From Alphaproteobacteria bacterium (GTDB taxonomy: Bacteria > Pseudomonadota > Alphaproteobacteria > SMXQ01): a DNA stretch of 64,000 nucleotides. The number at the start of each line of letters is the position of its first letter. The stretch's first letter is position 1. The stretch spans positions 1 to 64,000 of the forward strand of contig JAURLI010000060.1 in the NCBI GenBank assembly GCA_030831315.1, given 5' to 3'. Under the pieces are notes generated by a model. The model ran no database searches. It had not been told where the DNA came from and saw only the letters and a program-made list of their open reading frames with translations. Positions 8,105 to 21,434 of the stretch are shown here, piece after piece. Made by a program: the position numbers and the translations under genes.

Positions 8105-10396
8105 ATGGCGACTATTCTCGAAAAACCCGGTTTCAACCCCGACCGTAAGTACAAGGTGATCGGCACCTCGCCGGTCAAGCATGACGGCTTCGACAAGGTG
8201 ACGGGGCGCGCCAAGTTCGCCGCCGACATCTTCCTGCCGGGCATGCTGGTGGGCAAGTTCCTGCGAAGCCCCCACCCCCACGCCATCGTCAAGAAGATCG
8301 ACACTTCGAAGGCCGAGAAGCTGCCGGGCGTGAAGGCGGTTGTGACCCGCGACGATTTTCCCGAATTGAAGCAGGGCACCGGCGGCGGCGACATGACCCG
8401 CCTCGTCATGGCGCGTGAAAAGGTCTACTGGGCGGGCCATCCCGTGGCCGCCGTGGCGGCCACCAGCGAATCGATCGCCAAGAAGGCGCTCAAGCTGATC
8501 AAGGTGCAATACGAAGTCCTGCCCTTCGTCATCGACGAGGTCGAGGCGATGCAGCCGGGCGCCCCCATCCTGCACGATTACATGCGGACCAAGGGCGCCA
8601 AGGATGCCGACGCCGAAAAAAAGACCAACGTGGTCGAGCGCCTCGATCTCGCTCAGGGCGACGTCAATGCCGGCTTCGCCGAGGCCGATGTCGTCGTCGA
8701 CTGGTCGTTCGACACCAAGCCGATGCACCAGGGCTATATCGAACCGCAGTCCTGCGTCGCGTCCTACTCGGACGACGGCCAGGTCGATCTGTGGTGCTGC
8801 ACCCAGGCGCCCTTCGTCTACCGCGACCGCCTGACCCAGATCCTCAAGATCGATTCCTCGAAGATCAAGATCCAGCAGTCGGAACTGGGCGGCGGCTTCG
8901 GCGGCAAGACCACGTTTTATGCCGAACCGGTCGCCATCGCCCTTGCCCGCAAGGCCAAGCGCCCGGTGAAGATGACGCTGACCCGCAGCGAGGTCCTGCA
9001 GAGCACCGGGCCGGTATCGGGCACCCATTCGCGCATCAAGATGGGCTGCAAGAAGGACGGCACCATCGTCGCCGCCGATTCGGAGCTTGTCTTCCAGACC
9101 GGCCCCTACACGGGTTCAGCCTTCCTGAACGCACCCCAGGCGATGCTGACGCGCTACGACATCGCCAACATCAGGACCATCGCCCACGAAGTCGTTTCCA
9201 ACCGGCCCAAGGTCAGCTCGTTCCGCGCACCCTGCGTGCCGCAGATCGTCTTCGGCGTCGAAGGCGTGATCAACGAGATGGCGAAGAAGATCGGCATGGA
9301 CCCGCTCGACTTCCGCATGAAGAACGCCATCGCCGAAGGCCACAAGACCATCTACGGCCAGACCTTCAACCGCATCGGCTTCGTCGAAACCCTAGAAACG
9401 GCCAAGGCCTGCGATCATTACCGCTCGCCCGTCCCCGCCGGCCAGGGACGCGGCATCGCCTGCGGCTTCTGGTTCAACCGCGGCGGCGAAACCGCGGGCT
9501 CGATGCAGCTGGCGCCTGACGGCACCGTGACGATCTCGCTGGGTACCGCCGACGTCGCCGGTTCGCGCATGTCGATGGCGATGATGGCGGCCGAGGAATT
9601 CGGCATCCCCGTCGATCGCATCCGCGCCACGCTGGCCGACACCAACTCGCTCGGCTTCAACCGCGTGACCGCGGGCAGCCGCACGACGTTTTCGAGCGGC
9701 ATGATCGTCGTCGATTCGGCGCGAAAGATCATCGGCGAGCTGTGCCGCCGCGCCGCCAAGATCTGGGGCGTGCCGGAAGAAGCCGTGACCTTCGAGGACG
9801 GCCATTGCCGTCCCGCCGGCCAGAACGCGGGCGACTTCGACCCGCTGTCGATGAAGGACATCGCCTCCAAGACGACGCCGACGATGGGCGCCATCTCGGG
9901 CCATTCGGAAATGAACGTCACCGGCGCCGGCCCCGGCTTCGCCGTGCATATCGTCGACGTGGACGTGGACAAGGAAACCGGCCTGGTGGGCGTCAAGCGC
10001 TACACCATCGTCGAGGACGCGGGCAAGGCCATCAGCCCGGCCCAGGTCGAAGGCCAGTTCCAGGGGGCCGCGGTGCAGGGCATCGGCTGGGCGCTGAACG
10101 AGGAATACGTCTTCGGCGCCGACGGCAGGATGCAGAACCCGAGCTTCCTCGACTACCGGATGCCGGTGGCCTCCGACGTGCCGATGATCGACACGGTGAT
10201 CGTGGAAGTGCCCAACCCGAAGCATCCCTTCGGCCTGCGCGGTGTCGGCGAAGTGCCGCTGACGCCGTCCATGGCGGCCATCGCCAACGCGGTGGGCGAA
10301 GTGATCGGCATCCGGCCGCGTTCGCTGCCGATGTCGCCGCCGCGCGTCCTCAAGCTGATCGAGGAAGCCCGCGCCAAGGGCCTGCTGAAGGGCTAG
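8105..10396 (+). CDS. Molybdenum hydroxylase molybdopterin-binding (large) subunit
   Basis: This 763-residue protein is the catalytic subunit that binds molybdopterin-cytosine-dinucleotide-type cofactor. Seen in order: the N-terminal KVTGRAKFAADIFLPGMLVG domain, the Mo-binding SELGGGFGGKT loop near residue 262, an active-site segment SSFRAPCVPQ near residue 370, and the C-terminal GLRGVGEVPLTP near residue 710 with the conserved catalytic Glu. The A-Y-x-C-S-F-R loop of true CO dehydrogenase is absent, so it is a hydroxylase of another substrate such as an N-heterocycle, aldehyde or aromatic acyl compound. No cox-type maturation genes (coxD-G) lie beside it. A tRNA gene on the opposite strand follows. 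Confidence 0.9.
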   Translation: MATILEKPGFNPDRKYKVIGTSPVKHDGFDKVTGRAKFAADIFLPGMLVGKFLRSPHPHAIVKKIDTSKAEKLPGVKAVVTRDDFPELKQGTGGGDMTRLVMAREKVYWAGHPVAAVAATSESIAKKALKLIKVQYEVLPFVIDEVEAMQPGAPILHDYMRTKGAKDADAEKKTNVVERLDLAQGDVNAGFAEADVVVDWSFDTKPMHQGYIEPQSCVASYSDDGQVDLWCCTQAPFVYRDRLTQILKIDSSKIKIQQSELGGGFGGKTTFYAEPVAIALARKAKRPVKMTLTRSEVLQSTGPVSGTHSRIKMGCKKDGTIVAADSELVFQTGPYTGSAFLNAPQAMLTRYDIANIRTIAHEVVSNRPKVSSFRAPCVPQIVFGVEGVINEMAKKIGMDPLDFRMKNAIAEGHKTIYGQTFNRIGFVETLETAKACDHYRSPVPAGQGRGIACGFWFNRGGETAGSMQLAPDGTVTISLGTADVAGSRMSMAMMAAEEFGIPVDRIRATLADTNSLGFNRVTAGSRTTFSSGMIVVDSARKIIGELCRRAAKIWGVPEEAVTFEDGHCRPAGQNAGDFDPLSMKDIASKTTPTMGAISGHSEMNVTGAGPGFAVHIVDVDVDKETGLVGVKRYTIVEDAGKAISPAQVEGQFQGAAVQGIGWALNEEYVFGADGRMQNPSFLDYRMPVASDVPMIDTVIVEVPNPKHPFGLRGVGEVPLTPSMAAIANAVGEVIGIRPRSLPMSPPRVLKLIEEARAKGLLKG

Positions 10397-10423
10397 ACGC
10401 CCGGCGCGGCATTTCGGGGGAAG

Positions 10424-10499
10424 TGGTGGGCCCGCCAGGATTCGAACCTGGGACAACACCGTTATGAGCGGTGCGTTCTAACCGCTGAACTACAGGCCC
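10424..10499 (-). tRNA. tRNA-Ile2, anticodon CAU (or a Met-type CAU tRNA)
   Basis: The minus strand folds as a full cloverleaf. The acceptor starts GGGCCTG and pairs with CGGGCCC before discriminator A, the D-stem is GTTC/GAAC, the anticodon stem is CACCG/CGGTG around a loop CTCATAA with anticodon CAT, and the T-arm is CAGG-TTCGAAT-CCTG. CCA is encoded. The GGGCCTG acceptor and loop sequence match alphaproteobacterial tRNA-Ile whose C34 becomes lysidine, so it reads AUA codons, rather than initiator or elongator Met. Confidence 0.9.
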
Positions 10500-10574
10500 T
10501 CCGAGGGGGAAAGTAACGAAGCAGGGGCGAAGGGCAAGGGCTTTTGCTCAGACCCCCTGCCCGCCTTACTGCCC

Positions 10575-11777
10575 CTAGCGCCTGCCCCCTGCAAGCCGCG
10601 CTGCGTCCGGATGGCGGCGCAGGCGCGCCATAGCGGCCGCGCCGAACAGTGGCCCGAGAGCGAGCGGCGCAAAAGCCCAGCCCCAGCCTACCGCCGCCAC
10701 CAGCGCCGGCATCATGTGAATGGTGAGAAGCGTCAGCAGGAACCCGGCCGAGGTCTGCACCGTCAGCATGGTGCCGGTCAGTTCAGGCGGCGACAGTTCG
10801 GCGATTGAAGCCGAAAACTGCGCCGAATCGGCTATGACGCTGACGCCCCAGAGGAGGCACAGCGCGCCCACGAGCATCGGATGCGCGCCAAACACAAAAC
10901 CGACGGAAAGAGCGCAGGCGCCACTGATTACCAGCGCGCCGATGGTGACGGCCGTGCGCCCGCAGCGGTCCGCGAGCCAGCCGCCCGCGAAGCAGCCGAC
11001 GGCACCGCCGACACCGATGGTGAGAAAGGCGACAATACGGGCAAGGGCATCGGCATCGAAGCCCGCAGAGTTGATGCGGAAGCTCGCAGCCAGAAACACA
11101 CCGAGCCAAGCCCACATGGCGTAGAGCTCCCACATATGGCCGAGGTAGCCGAAATTGGCGAGTCGCAGCGAGCGCGAACGAAAAGCCAGCATCAATTCGC
11201 CCGGCGAAAAGGCACGCGGCGCCACATGGCGCGGGCCGAGGCGCACGAAGTTGACTGCGACCGCGGCAAAGAGCGCGGTCAGTGACGTCGCCCCGATGGT
11301 GAAGCGCCAGTCGATGCCGCCCAACGCATTGAACAGGTGCGGCGAGGCCGAACCCAGTGTCAGCGCGCCCACCAGCACCGCGACGAGCAGGCCAAGATCG
11401 TTCTTCGCCCAGCTTGCCGCCATCTTCATGCCGACGGGATAGATCCCGGCCATGCACGTGCCGGTGACGAAGCGCGCGGCATAGACCGCGGCCGAACCCG
11501 GCTCGAACGCGAGGATCAGGGCATTGGCGGCGGCGGCGACGATGGTCGAGGCCATGAAATAGCGCCGGGGATCGAGCCGGTCGGCAAGGCCGAAGATTGC
11601 GCTCAGCACTGTTCCCGCGACGAAACCCGCCTGCACGCTGCTGGTGAAAAGGGACACCTGCGCCGCGGAGAGCGCATATTCGCGCAGGATCGATGGCACG
11701 ACGGCCGAGGCCGAGAACCACAACGACAGCGCCGCCACCTCGCAGATGGCGAGCAATGCGATGGAAATCGCTTTCAT
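10575..11777 (-). CDS. MFS transporter
   Basis: The 400-residue carrier starts at the ATG at 11777 ([20 protein letters not shown]), with GGGGAAGG just ahead. It has about twelve hydrophobic helices and the second-half loop motif [18 protein letters not shown]. The short N-terminus and the first-helix sequence [11 protein letters not shown] resemble nitrate/nitrite- or cyanate-type MFS members, but this is not enough to name a substrate. A perfect GC-rich palindrome upstream (11842-11867) separates it from rpoD on the same strand, so it is likely transcribed separately. Downstream lies the tRNA gene in the same orientation. Confidence 0.82.
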   Translation of the reverse strand: MKAISIALLAICEVAALSLWFSASAVVPSILREYALSAAQVSLFTSSVQAGFVAGTVLSAIFGLADRLDPRRYFMASTIVAAAANALILAFEPGSAAVYAARFVTGTCMAGIYPVGMKMAASWAKNDLGLLVAVLVGALTLGSASPHLFNALGGIDWRFTIGATSLTALFAAVAVNFVRLGPRHVAPRAFSPGELMLAFRSRSLRLANFGYLGHMWELYAMWAWLGVFLAASFRINSAGFDADALARIVAFLTIGVGGAVGCFAGGWLADRCGRTAVTIGALVISGACALSVGFVFGAHPMLVGALCLLWGVSVIADSAQFSASIAELSPPELTGTMLTVQTSAGFLLTLLTIHMMPALVAAVGWGWAFAPLALGPLFGAAAMARLRRHPDAARLAGGRR

Positions 11778-11841
11778 GCCTTCCCCTTGGCCCAAACCTA
11801 GACCTGTGTCCGGCCCGCGGCAAGAAACGGCGCGGAAACGA

Positions 11842-11867
11842 AAACGGCGCCCCGCGGGGCGCCGTTT
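11842..11867 (-). terminator. Intrinsic terminator downstream of rpoD
   Basis: The sequence AAACGGCGCCCC-GC-GGGGCGCCGTTT is a perfect 26-base palindrome, 21 bases past the rpoD stop on the minus strand. The 3' arm on that strand runs into TTTTCGTTTCC, giving a short U-rich tail. Confidence 0.75.
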
Positions 11868-11888
11868 CGCATGTCTGGTAAACCGACC

Positions 11889-13931
11889 TCAGGTGTCGAG
11901 GAAGCTGCGCAGCAGGCGCGAGCGCGACGGGTGCTTCAGCTTCCTGAGCGCCTTCGCCTCGATCTGGCGGATACGTTCGCGGGTAACCGAGAACTGCTGG
12001 CCGACTTCTTCCAGCGTGTGGTCGGTGTTCATGCCGATGCCGAAACGCATGCGCAGCACGCGCTCCTCGCGTGGCGTGAGGGAGGCCAGAACCCGCGTCG
12101 TGGTTTCGCGCAGGTTCGACTGGATCGCCGCTTCCACCGGAAGGACGGCGTTCTTGTCCTCGATGAAATCGCCGAGATGGCTGTCTTCCTCGTCGCCGAT
12201 GGGGGTTTCGAGGCTGATCGGCTCCTTGGCGATCTTGAGGACCTTGCGCACCTTTTCGAGCGGCATGGCAAGGCGTTCGGCCAGTTCTTCCGGCGTCGGC
12301 TCGCGCCCGAACTCGTGCAGCATCTGGCGCGAGGTACGCACCAGCTTGTTGATCGTTTCGATCATGTGCACGGGGATACGGATGGTGCGCGCCTGGTCGG
12401 CGATCGAACGGGTGATCGCCTGACGGATCCACCACGTCGCATAGGTCGAGAACTTGTAGCCGCGGCGGTATTCGAACTTGTCGACCGCCTTCATCAGGCC
12501 GATGTTGCCTTCCTGGATCAGGTCGAGGAACTGCAGGCCGCGGTTGGTGTACTTCTTGGCGATGGAGATGACGAGGCGCAGGTTCGCTTCGACCATTTCC
12601 TTCTTGGCGCGGCCCGCTTCGCGCTCGCCGCGCTGGACGCGCTGGACGATGCGTTTGAACTCGCTGATGTCGAGCATCGCAAGCGAGGCAACATCGGCGA
12701 TGTCCTGGCGGATTTCCTTCACCTCGTCCTTGTGCTTGGTGGCGAAGGTGTTCCAGCCCTTGCCCTTGAGGCGCGAAAGACGGCGCAGCCAGTTGGGGTC
12801 CACTTCGCTGCCGGTATAGCGCTCGAGGAAATCCTCGCGGCTGACGCGGCACTTCATCGCCAGGCGCAACATGCGCCCTTCGAGACCGACGAGGCGGCGG
12901 TTGAGGCCGTAAAGCTCGTCCATCAGCTGCTCGATGCGGCCATTGTTGAGGTGCACGCCTTCCATCAGGTCGATCAGCTCGCGCGTCAGCTTCTCGTAGC
13001 GCTTGTCGTTGGCGGGCGGCAGGGCCTGGCCCTTGCGTGCCGCCGTCAGGCGCTTGTCCTGAAGGGTCTTGAGCTTCTTGTAGGTGGACGCGATGGCGTC
13101 GAACTTGGCAAGCACGTCCGGCTTGATGCGGCTTTCCATCGTCGCCAGCGAGACGTTGGCCTCGCCGTCGTCGTCGTAATCGTCGCTGTCTTCGCCCTCG
13201 GCTTTCGGCTGGGCTTCTTCGCCGCCCTCGGCCTTCTGTGCCTTGACGGGCTTTTCGCCCTTCTCGGCCTTTTCCGCCGGGGCGTCACCCGTATCCGCGG
13301 CCGGAGCCGCCGCCGCCTGGGACTTGCCTTCAGCGTCGGGGCCGCCGCCATAGGTGGCGTCGAGGTCGATGATGTCGCGCAGCAGAACTTCGTCGTTCTT
13401 GAGCATCTCGCGCCACTTCATCAGCGAAGCGAGCGTCAGCGGGCTTTCGCAGATGCCGCCGATCATTTCCTCGCGGCCGGCCTCGATGCGCTTGGCGATC
13501 TCGATTTCGCCCTCGCGCGAGAGCAGCTCGACCGAACCCATCTCGCGCAGGTACATGCGCACGGGGTCGTCGGTGCGGCCGTATTCCTCTTCGGCGGGCT
13601 TTTCTTCCTCGCCCTCTTCCTCGCGGGAAGCGGTCGATTCGTTTTCGCCGGAGTTCGATGAATCGTCGCCCTCTTCGTTCTCGACGACGTTGATGCCCAT
13701 CTCGTTGAGATTGGCCATCACGTCCTCGATCTGCTCGGAGGAGAAGTGCTCGGGCGGCAGCGCCTTGTTGAGCTCGTCATAGGTGACGTAGCCGCGCTCC
13801 TTGCCCTTGGCCAGCATCTTCTTGATGGTGGCGCCGAGAGAATCGATCACCGGCCCCGCGGAGGAGGTCGCTTCCTCCTCGCTGTCCTCGGAGTCCTTCT
13901 CTGTCGCCTTGCTGGGTTTCTTGGTCGCCAT
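11889..13931 (-). CDS. rpoD: RNA polymerase primary sigma factor (sigma-70)
   Basis: The 680-residue product from the ATG at 13931 ([20 protein letters not shown]) is the housekeeping sigma factor. Visible regions are 1.1 (residues about 20-80), 1.2 with [12 protein letters not shown] near 120, a long non-conserved region rich in Ala, Glu and Lys followed by an Asp run (about 190-260), region 2 with [20 protein letters not shown] near 500, and region 4.2 with [20 protein letters not shown] near 655. It directs core polymerase to -35/-10 promoters. It lies 238 bases after dnaG on the same strand, the common macromolecular-synthesis arrangement but without rpsU. A perfect palindrome terminator follows. 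Confidence 0.97.
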   Translation of the reverse strand: MATKKPSKATEKDSEDSEEEATSSAGPVIDSLGATIKKMLAKGKERGYVTYDELNKALPPEHFSSEQIEDVMANLNEMGINVVENEEGDDSSNSGENESTASREEEGEEEKPAEEEYGRTDDPVRMYLREMGSVELLSREGEIEIAKRIEAGREEMIGGICESPLTLASLMKWREMLKNDEVLLRDIIDLDATYGGGPDAEGKSQAAAAPAADTGDAPAEKAEKGEKPVKAQKAEGGEEAQPKAEGEDSDDYDDDGEANVSLATMESRIKPDVLAKFDAIASTYKKLKTLQDKRLTAARKGQALPPANDKRYEKLTRELIDLMEGVHLNNGRIEQLMDELYGLNRRLVGLEGRMLRLAMKCRVSREDFLERYTGSEVDPNWLRRLSRLKGKGWNTFATKHKDEVKEIRQDIADVASLAMLDISEFKRIVQRVQRGEREAGRAKKEMVEANLRLVISIAKKYTNRGLQFLDLIQEGNIGLMKAVDKFEYRRGYKFSTYATWWIRQAITRSIADQARTIRIPVHMIETINKLVRTSRQMLHEFGREPTPEELAERLAMPLEKVRKVLKIAKEPISLETPIGDEEDSHLGDFIEDKNAVLPVEAAIQSNLRETTTRVLASLTPREERVLRMRFGIGMNTDHTLEEVGQQFSVTRERIRQIEAKALRKLKHPSRSRLLRSFLDT

Positions 13932-14133
13932 GCGCCGTCGTCCGTCCTGTCGTGACTGGTAGGCCGGGCGCCGCCCGGCCATCGGAAATTCGCCTGTCCA
14001 CGCGCCCCCTTGGAACGCGCAAACACGCAGCCGGCCCCGAGGGGAGCCGCCGCGTGAGGCCCTTCATTTAAGGTCTAAGCCGCCGATGTTCAATAGCCGA
14101 TACCCCCCTGCAAAACCTTGGTTTTTAGGCAAC

Positions 14134-14153
14134 CCCGGGAAAACCCGGGTTTT
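14134..14153 (-). promoter_or_regulatory. Hairpin between dnaG and rpoD
   Basis: CCCGGG-AAAA-CCCGGG-TTTT (plus-strand view) forms a 6-bp stem 20-36 bases past the dnaG stop on the minus strand. On the minus-strand RNA no clean U-run follows, so it may pause or partly attenuate read-through from dnaG into rpoD, or simply stabilise mRNA ends. Confidence 0.35.
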
Positions 14154-14169
14154 CCGTGACTTTCCAGCC

Positions 14170-16050
14170 CTAGCCCCCCGACTTGCGGCCCGAGGCCATG
14201 CCAAATTCGTCGATTTCGGCCACCGTATGCTCGGGCGCATCGGCCGCGAGCTTGAGGGCACGGAAGCGTTCCCACTGTTCCTCGGTCATGTCGGTGGCCA
14301 GCAGTTCCTCGCTTTCGGCAAGGCTTGTCCGCAGGTTGCCGAAGCGCCGGTGCAGGGCCAGAACCTGCCGGAAGCCGATCAGGGCATCGGCGCGGGCGGC
14401 CTCCGCGCGGGCGAACCAGTCGAGCACGCGCTGGGCATTGCCCGAAAGCGCCTCCACCGTGCGCGCAAAACCGCGCTCGGCGAGGGCGGCCGACAATTCC
14501 CCGGCGCCGAGGACCATGTTGCTTTCAGCCGCGTGCTGGCTGGCGACGTCGAGAATGGCCTGACGCAGGCTGTCGTATTCGTGGTTGTCGATCTCGATGG
14601 CGGCGAACTCGTCGGCAAGTTCGGCGAGCAGGTCGGGATGGTTCAGCACGCAGGCGACCATGACGCGTTCACGCGCCTCGGCCCGGCCTTCCTCGGAACC
14701 GATCAAGGGATCGCTGGCGAGCGGCCGGTTGGCGGCGGCGCGGCCGAACGGCGCGCTGCGACGGCGTGCACCTGTGACGGGCGAATAATCGGCGAAAGCC
14801 TCGCGCAGGCGGGCGCGGAACTCGCCGACGTAATGTTCCTGCACGCCGCGATCGGCGATGGAGCGCGCACGCGCCATCAGGTTCTTTTCCACGAGTGCCC
14901 GGCGCTCGGGCGTGTCCACGGGCTTGCCGCGGGTTTCCATGTCCCAGATGACCTGGCTCATCGGCTTGGCCTGGGCCAGCACCGAATCCATGCCCGCCCG
15001 CCCGCGCGCCTTGATCAGGCTGTCGGGATCGTCGCTTTTGGGCAGTTCGACGAAACGCAGGCTGTTGCCCGGCCGCAGCAAGGGAAGTGCCCGTTCGGCC
15101 GCGCGTGCCGCCGCCCGCTGGCCCGCCGCGTCGCCGTCGAAGCACAGCACCGGCTCGGGCACGACGCGCCAGAGCGCCTCGATCTGGGCCTCGGTCAGCG
15201 CCGTGCCAAGCGGCGCCATCGCCGGGAAGCCCGCGCGCAGCAGCGCGATGACGTCCATGTAGCCTTCGGTCAGGCACAGAAGGCCGGTTTCGCGCGCCGA
15301 TTTCAGCGCATGCGACCAGCCGTAGAGATTGTGCCCCTTCTGGAACAGGGGCGTTTCGGGGGAGTTGAGATACTTGGGCTCGCCCTCGCCCATGATGCGC
15401 CCGCCGAAAGCGATGGGCCGCCCGCGCCGGTCGAAGATCGGAAAGATGACGCGGCCGCGGAAGCGGTCATAGGAGGCGCGCTCGTCCTCGGGCTGGATCA
15501 GCAGGCCCGCCGTCACCAGCAGGCTTTCGGTGATGCCGCCGCCCATGAGCGCGGTCTTGAGGGCCGAGCGCGAATCGGGCGCATAGCCCAGGCGAAAGCG
15601 GGCGATGGTTTCCTCGTCCAGCCCGCGGCCCTTGAGGTAATCGCGCGCGCCCTGCCCGCGCGGGCCGCGCAGTTCCTTTTCAAAAAAGGCCGCCGCCGCT
15701 TCGCATACCGCATAGAGCGATACCGCCGCCTCGGCGCGCTGGCGCTCCTCGGGGCTGGTCTTCGGCATCTCGATCCCGGCGTCCTCGGCCAGGCGTTCGA
15801 CCGTTTCGGGGAAGGAGAGGTTCTCCGTACGCATGACGAAGCCGATGACATCGCCATGCGCACCGCAGCCGAAGCAGTGAAAGAAGCCCTTGTCCTCGTT
15901 GACCGTGAACGACGGCGTCTTTTCGTTATGAAAGGGACACAGGCCCGAGAATTCGCGCCCCTTGCGCGTCAGCTTCACCTTGCGCGCAACGCGGTCGGCA
16001 AGGCCGACGCGGGCGCGGATCTCGTCAAGGAACTGGGGCGTGAAGCTCAT
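14170..16050 (-). CDS. dnaG: DNA primase
   Basis: The 626-residue protein from the ATG at 16050 (MSFTPQFLDEIRARVGLADR) makes RNA primers at the replication fork. It has the CHC2 zinc-binding domain with CPFH near residue 40 and HCFGCG about 20 residues later. The TOPRIM catalytic core shows EGYMDVIAL near 262 with the conserved Glu, and LCFDGDAAGQ near 305 with the acidic D-x-D metal site. A helicase-binding C-terminal domain follows. The track's longer start reads into the upstream gap. The upstream gap holds a consensus DnaA box, and yqeY precedes it in the same direction. Confidence 0.96.
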   Translation of the reverse strand: MSFTPQFLDEIRARVGLADRVARKVKLTRKGREFSGLCPFHNEKTPSFTVNEDKGFFHCFGCGAHGDVIGFVMRTENLSFPETVERLAEDAGIEMPKTSPEERQRAEAAVSLYAVCEAAAAFFEKELRGPRGQGARDYLKGRGLDEETIARFRLGYAPDSRSALKTALMGGGITESLLVTAGLLIQPEDERASYDRFRGRVIFPIFDRRGRPIAFGGRIMGEGEPKYLNSPETPLFQKGHNLYGWSHALKSARETGLLCLTEGYMDVIALLRAGFPAMAPLGTALTEAQIEALWRVVPEPVLCFDGDAAGQRAAARAAERALPLLRPGNSLRFVELPKSDDPDSLIKARGRAGMDSVLAQAKPMSQVIWDMETRGKPVDTPERRALVEKNLMARARSIADRGVQEHYVGEFRARLREAFADYSPVTGARRRSAPFGRAAANRPLASDPLIGSEEGRAEARERVMVACVLNHPDLLAELADEFAAIEIDNHEYDSLRQAILDVASQHAAESNMVLGAGELSAALAERGFARTVEALSGNAQRVLDWFARAEAARADALIGFRQVLALHRRFGNLRTSLAESEELLATDMTEEQWERFRALKLAADAPEHTVAEIDEFGMASGRKSGG

Positions 16051-16141
16051 TTCGGCCTGCACGGGAAAAAAAGGCGCGGCCCGAAGGGGCGCCGGGGGAA
16101 AATCATAACGTCGCGGGCACCCGGGAAACAACCGGGGCGCC

Positions 16142-16150
16142 TGTGGATAA
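16142..16150 (-). promoter_or_regulatory. Consensus DnaA box ahead of dnaG
   Basis: TGTGGATAA on the plus strand is an exact reverse complement of the DnaA box TTATCCACA. It lies about 92 bases upstream of the dnaG start, between yqeY and dnaG. Binding by DnaA is an inference; a single box can occur by chance. Confidence 0.4.
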
Positions 16151-16180
16151 CCGATTTGAGCGGGGAAAAACCCGGAAAAC

Positions 16181-16645
16181 CTAGCCCGCCGAGAGGCGGT
16201 TCTTGACCAGCTGGGACGCCTTGGCGAAGTCCATGCGCCCGGCGTAGCGCTCCTTCAGGGCGGCCATGGCCTTGCCCATGTCCTTGATCGAGGCGGCGCC
16301 GATATCGGTCACGGTGGCGTCGATGGCGGCCTTGACCTCGTCTTCGGACATCTGCTTGGGCAGGAAGGTCTTGATGATCTCGATCTCTTCCTCTTCCTGC
16401 TGGACGAGGTCGGAACGGTTGCCCTTCTGGTACTGCTCGATCGAATCGTGGCGCTGCTTGATCATCTTCTGCAGCATTTCGAGGATGGCATCGTCGCCGA
16501 TGCCGCCGTCCCCCTTGCCCTCGCCGCGCGCGGCGATGTCGCGGTCCTTGAGCGCGGCAAGGATCAGGCGCAGCGTCGAAGTCGCGCGCACATCCTTGGC
16601 CTTCATGGCCGTCTTCAACGCCTCGTTGATGTCCTGGCGCAGCAT
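16181..16645 (-). CDS. yqeY: GatB/YqeY domain protein
   Basis: This 154-residue protein matches the whole stand-alone YqeY family, related to the C-terminal tRNA-binding domain of the GatB amidotransferase subunit. Seen are MLRQDINEALKTAMKAKDVR at the start, the helix LQKMIKQRHDSIEQY, the acidic EEEEIEIIKTFLPKQMSEDE, and the C-terminal GKAMAALKERYAGRMDFAKA. The exact biochemical role of the free-standing form is unsettled. It is the first gene of the yqeY-dnaG-rpoD strand and is divergent from carA across 205 AT-rich bases that must hold both promoters. Confidence 0.92.
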   Translation of the reverse strand: MLRQDINEALKTAMKAKDVRATSTLRLILAALKDRDIAARGEGKGDGGIGDDAILEMLQKMIKQRHDSIEQYQKGNRSDLVQQEEEEIEIIKTFLPKQMSEDEVKAAIDATVTDIGAASIKDMGKAMAALKERYAGRMDFAKASQLVKNRLSAG

Positions 16646-16850
16646 GGCGCTTGCCTCCGTCGGAAAGCGCGGACCTTAGCGAATCTTTCGCCTGATGGCA
16701 ATCCTGAGAAAATTTATAACTAACTGAAAATAATGAGATTTTTTTCTCTGACGGCCCTTGACGGCGGCCGCGCGAGCCTTTAATTAACGCGCGTTTGACC
16801 GCTGATGCCGACCGGCGCGGCGGTGCCTCCTCCCCGAAGGGAAAGATTTC

Positions 16851-18140
16851 ATGGCGAAGGCCACGACGACGCCCTCCAAAGCGCGCAAGAAAGCGCGGCA
16901 GGGGGCAGTCGTTTCGCCCAAAGCCTCGCGCAAGTCCCCGGTCAAAGCCCAGCCCAAAACCGCGCAAGAGCGCCTCGACTTCGCCGCCGACCATCGCCCG
17001 CCGGGCGCCAGCGCGGCGATGGTGCTGGCCGACGGCAGCGTATTCTGGGGCAAGGGCTTCGGCGCGGGTGCCGCGACCGTGGGCGAGGTCTGCTTCAACA
17101 CCTCGATCACCGGCTACCAGGAAATCCTGACCGATCCCTCCTATGCCGGGCAGATCATCACCTTCACCTTCCCCCACATCGGCAACGTAGGCGCCAACGA
17201 CGAAGACATCGAAACGATCACCCCCGCCGCGCGCGGCCTCGTCGTGCGCGCCAACGTCACCGAGCCCGCCAACTGGCGCGCCATCGAGCATCTCGAACAC
17301 TGGCTGCTGTCCCACGGCCTGCCCGGCATCGCCGGCGTCGATACCCGGGCGCTGACCGCGCGCATCCGCGACGCGGGCGCCCCCAACGGCGCGCTCGCCT
17401 TCGCACCCAAGGGCGAACCGGACCTCGCGGCACTGCACAAGATGGCGGCGGGCTGGCCCGGCCTCGAAGGCATGGACCTCGCGCGCGACGTTACCTGCCG
17501 CCAGAGCTACAGCTGGGACGAAACCCGCTGGCAGCTGGGCAAGGGCTACGGCGCGCTCGCCAATCCGCGCTTCAAGGTGGTGGCGATGGATTTCGGCGCC
17601 AAACGCAACATCCTGCGCTGCCTCGCCGCCGCCGGCTGCGCCGTCACCGTTGTACCGGCCGAGACATCGGCCGCCGACATCCTCGCCATGAACCCCGACG
17701 GCATCTTCCTGTCGAACGGTCCGGGCGATCCGGCGGCGACCGGCGCCTATGCCGTGCCCGCGATCCGCGAACTGGTTGCTTCGGGCAAGCCGGTCTTCGG
17801 CATCTGCCTCGGCCACCAGTTGCTCGGCCTGGCACTCGGCGCGCGCACCAAGAAGATGGCCATCGGGCATCGCGGCGCCAATCACCCGGTCAAGGACCTC
17901 GCCACCGGCAAGGTCGAGATCACCAGCCAGAACCACGGCTTCGTGGTGATGGAAGACACCCTGCCCGCGGGCGTAAAGGCGACCCACGTGTCGCTGTTCG
18001 ATGGCTCCCTTGAAGGGCTGGCGCTCAAGGACAAGCCGGTGTTCAGCGTCCAGTATCACCCCGAAGCCTCGCCCGGGCCCCAGGACAGCCATTACCTGTT
18101 CGATCGTTTCGTCGCGCTGATGCAGGAAAAGAAGAAGTAA
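16851..18140 (+). CDS. carA: Carbamoyl-phosphate synthase small (glutaminase) subunit
   Basis: The 429-residue subunit hydrolyses glutamine and channels ammonia to CarB for carbamoyl phosphate, used in pyrimidine and arginine synthesis. The nucleophile Cys is in [13 protein letters not shown] near residue 322, and the His/Glu pair is in [12 protein letters not shown] near 402. Compared with typical CarA of about 380-390 residues it carries an extra basic, Ala/Lys/Arg-rich N-terminus of roughly 45 residues before [11 protein letters not shown]. The ATG follows GAAGGGAAAG, so the extension appears genuine. carB starts 2 bases after its stop. Confidence 0.95.
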   Translation: MAKATTTPSKARKKARQGAVVSPKASRKSPVKAQPKTAQERLDFAADHRPPGASAAMVLADGSVFWGKGFGAGAATVGEVCFNTSITGYQEILTDPSYAGQIITFTFPHIGNVGANDEDIETITPAARGLVVRANVTEPANWRAIEHLEHWLLSHGLPGIAGVDTRALTARIRDAGAPNGALAFAPKGEPDLAALHKMAAGWPGLEGMDLARDVTCRQSYSWDETRWQLGKGYGALANPRFKVVAMDFGAKRNILRCLAAAGCAVTVVPAETSAADILAMNPDGIFLSNGPGDPAATGAYAVPAIRELVASGKPVFGICLGHQLLGLALGARTKKMAIGHRGANHPVKDLATGKVEITSQNHGFVVMEDTLPAGVKATHVSLFDGSLEGLALKDKPVFSVQYHPEASPGPQDSHYLFDRFVALMQEKKK

Positions 18141-18142
18141 CC

Positions 18143-21400
<3,258 letters not shown>

Positions 21401-21434
21401 TTCCTCCGGTTTTCTTTGCGCTATAGTTTTGGGG

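Noticed and set aside
8105-10396. Carbon monoxide dehydrogenase large subunit (CoxL)
   Set aside because: The A-Y-x-C-S-F-R active-site loop is missing and the cox maturation genes are not nearby.
10783-12852. 689-residue minus-strand ORF across rpoD and an MFS gene
   Set aside because: It reads both genes out of frame and crosses the rpoD terminator palindrome.
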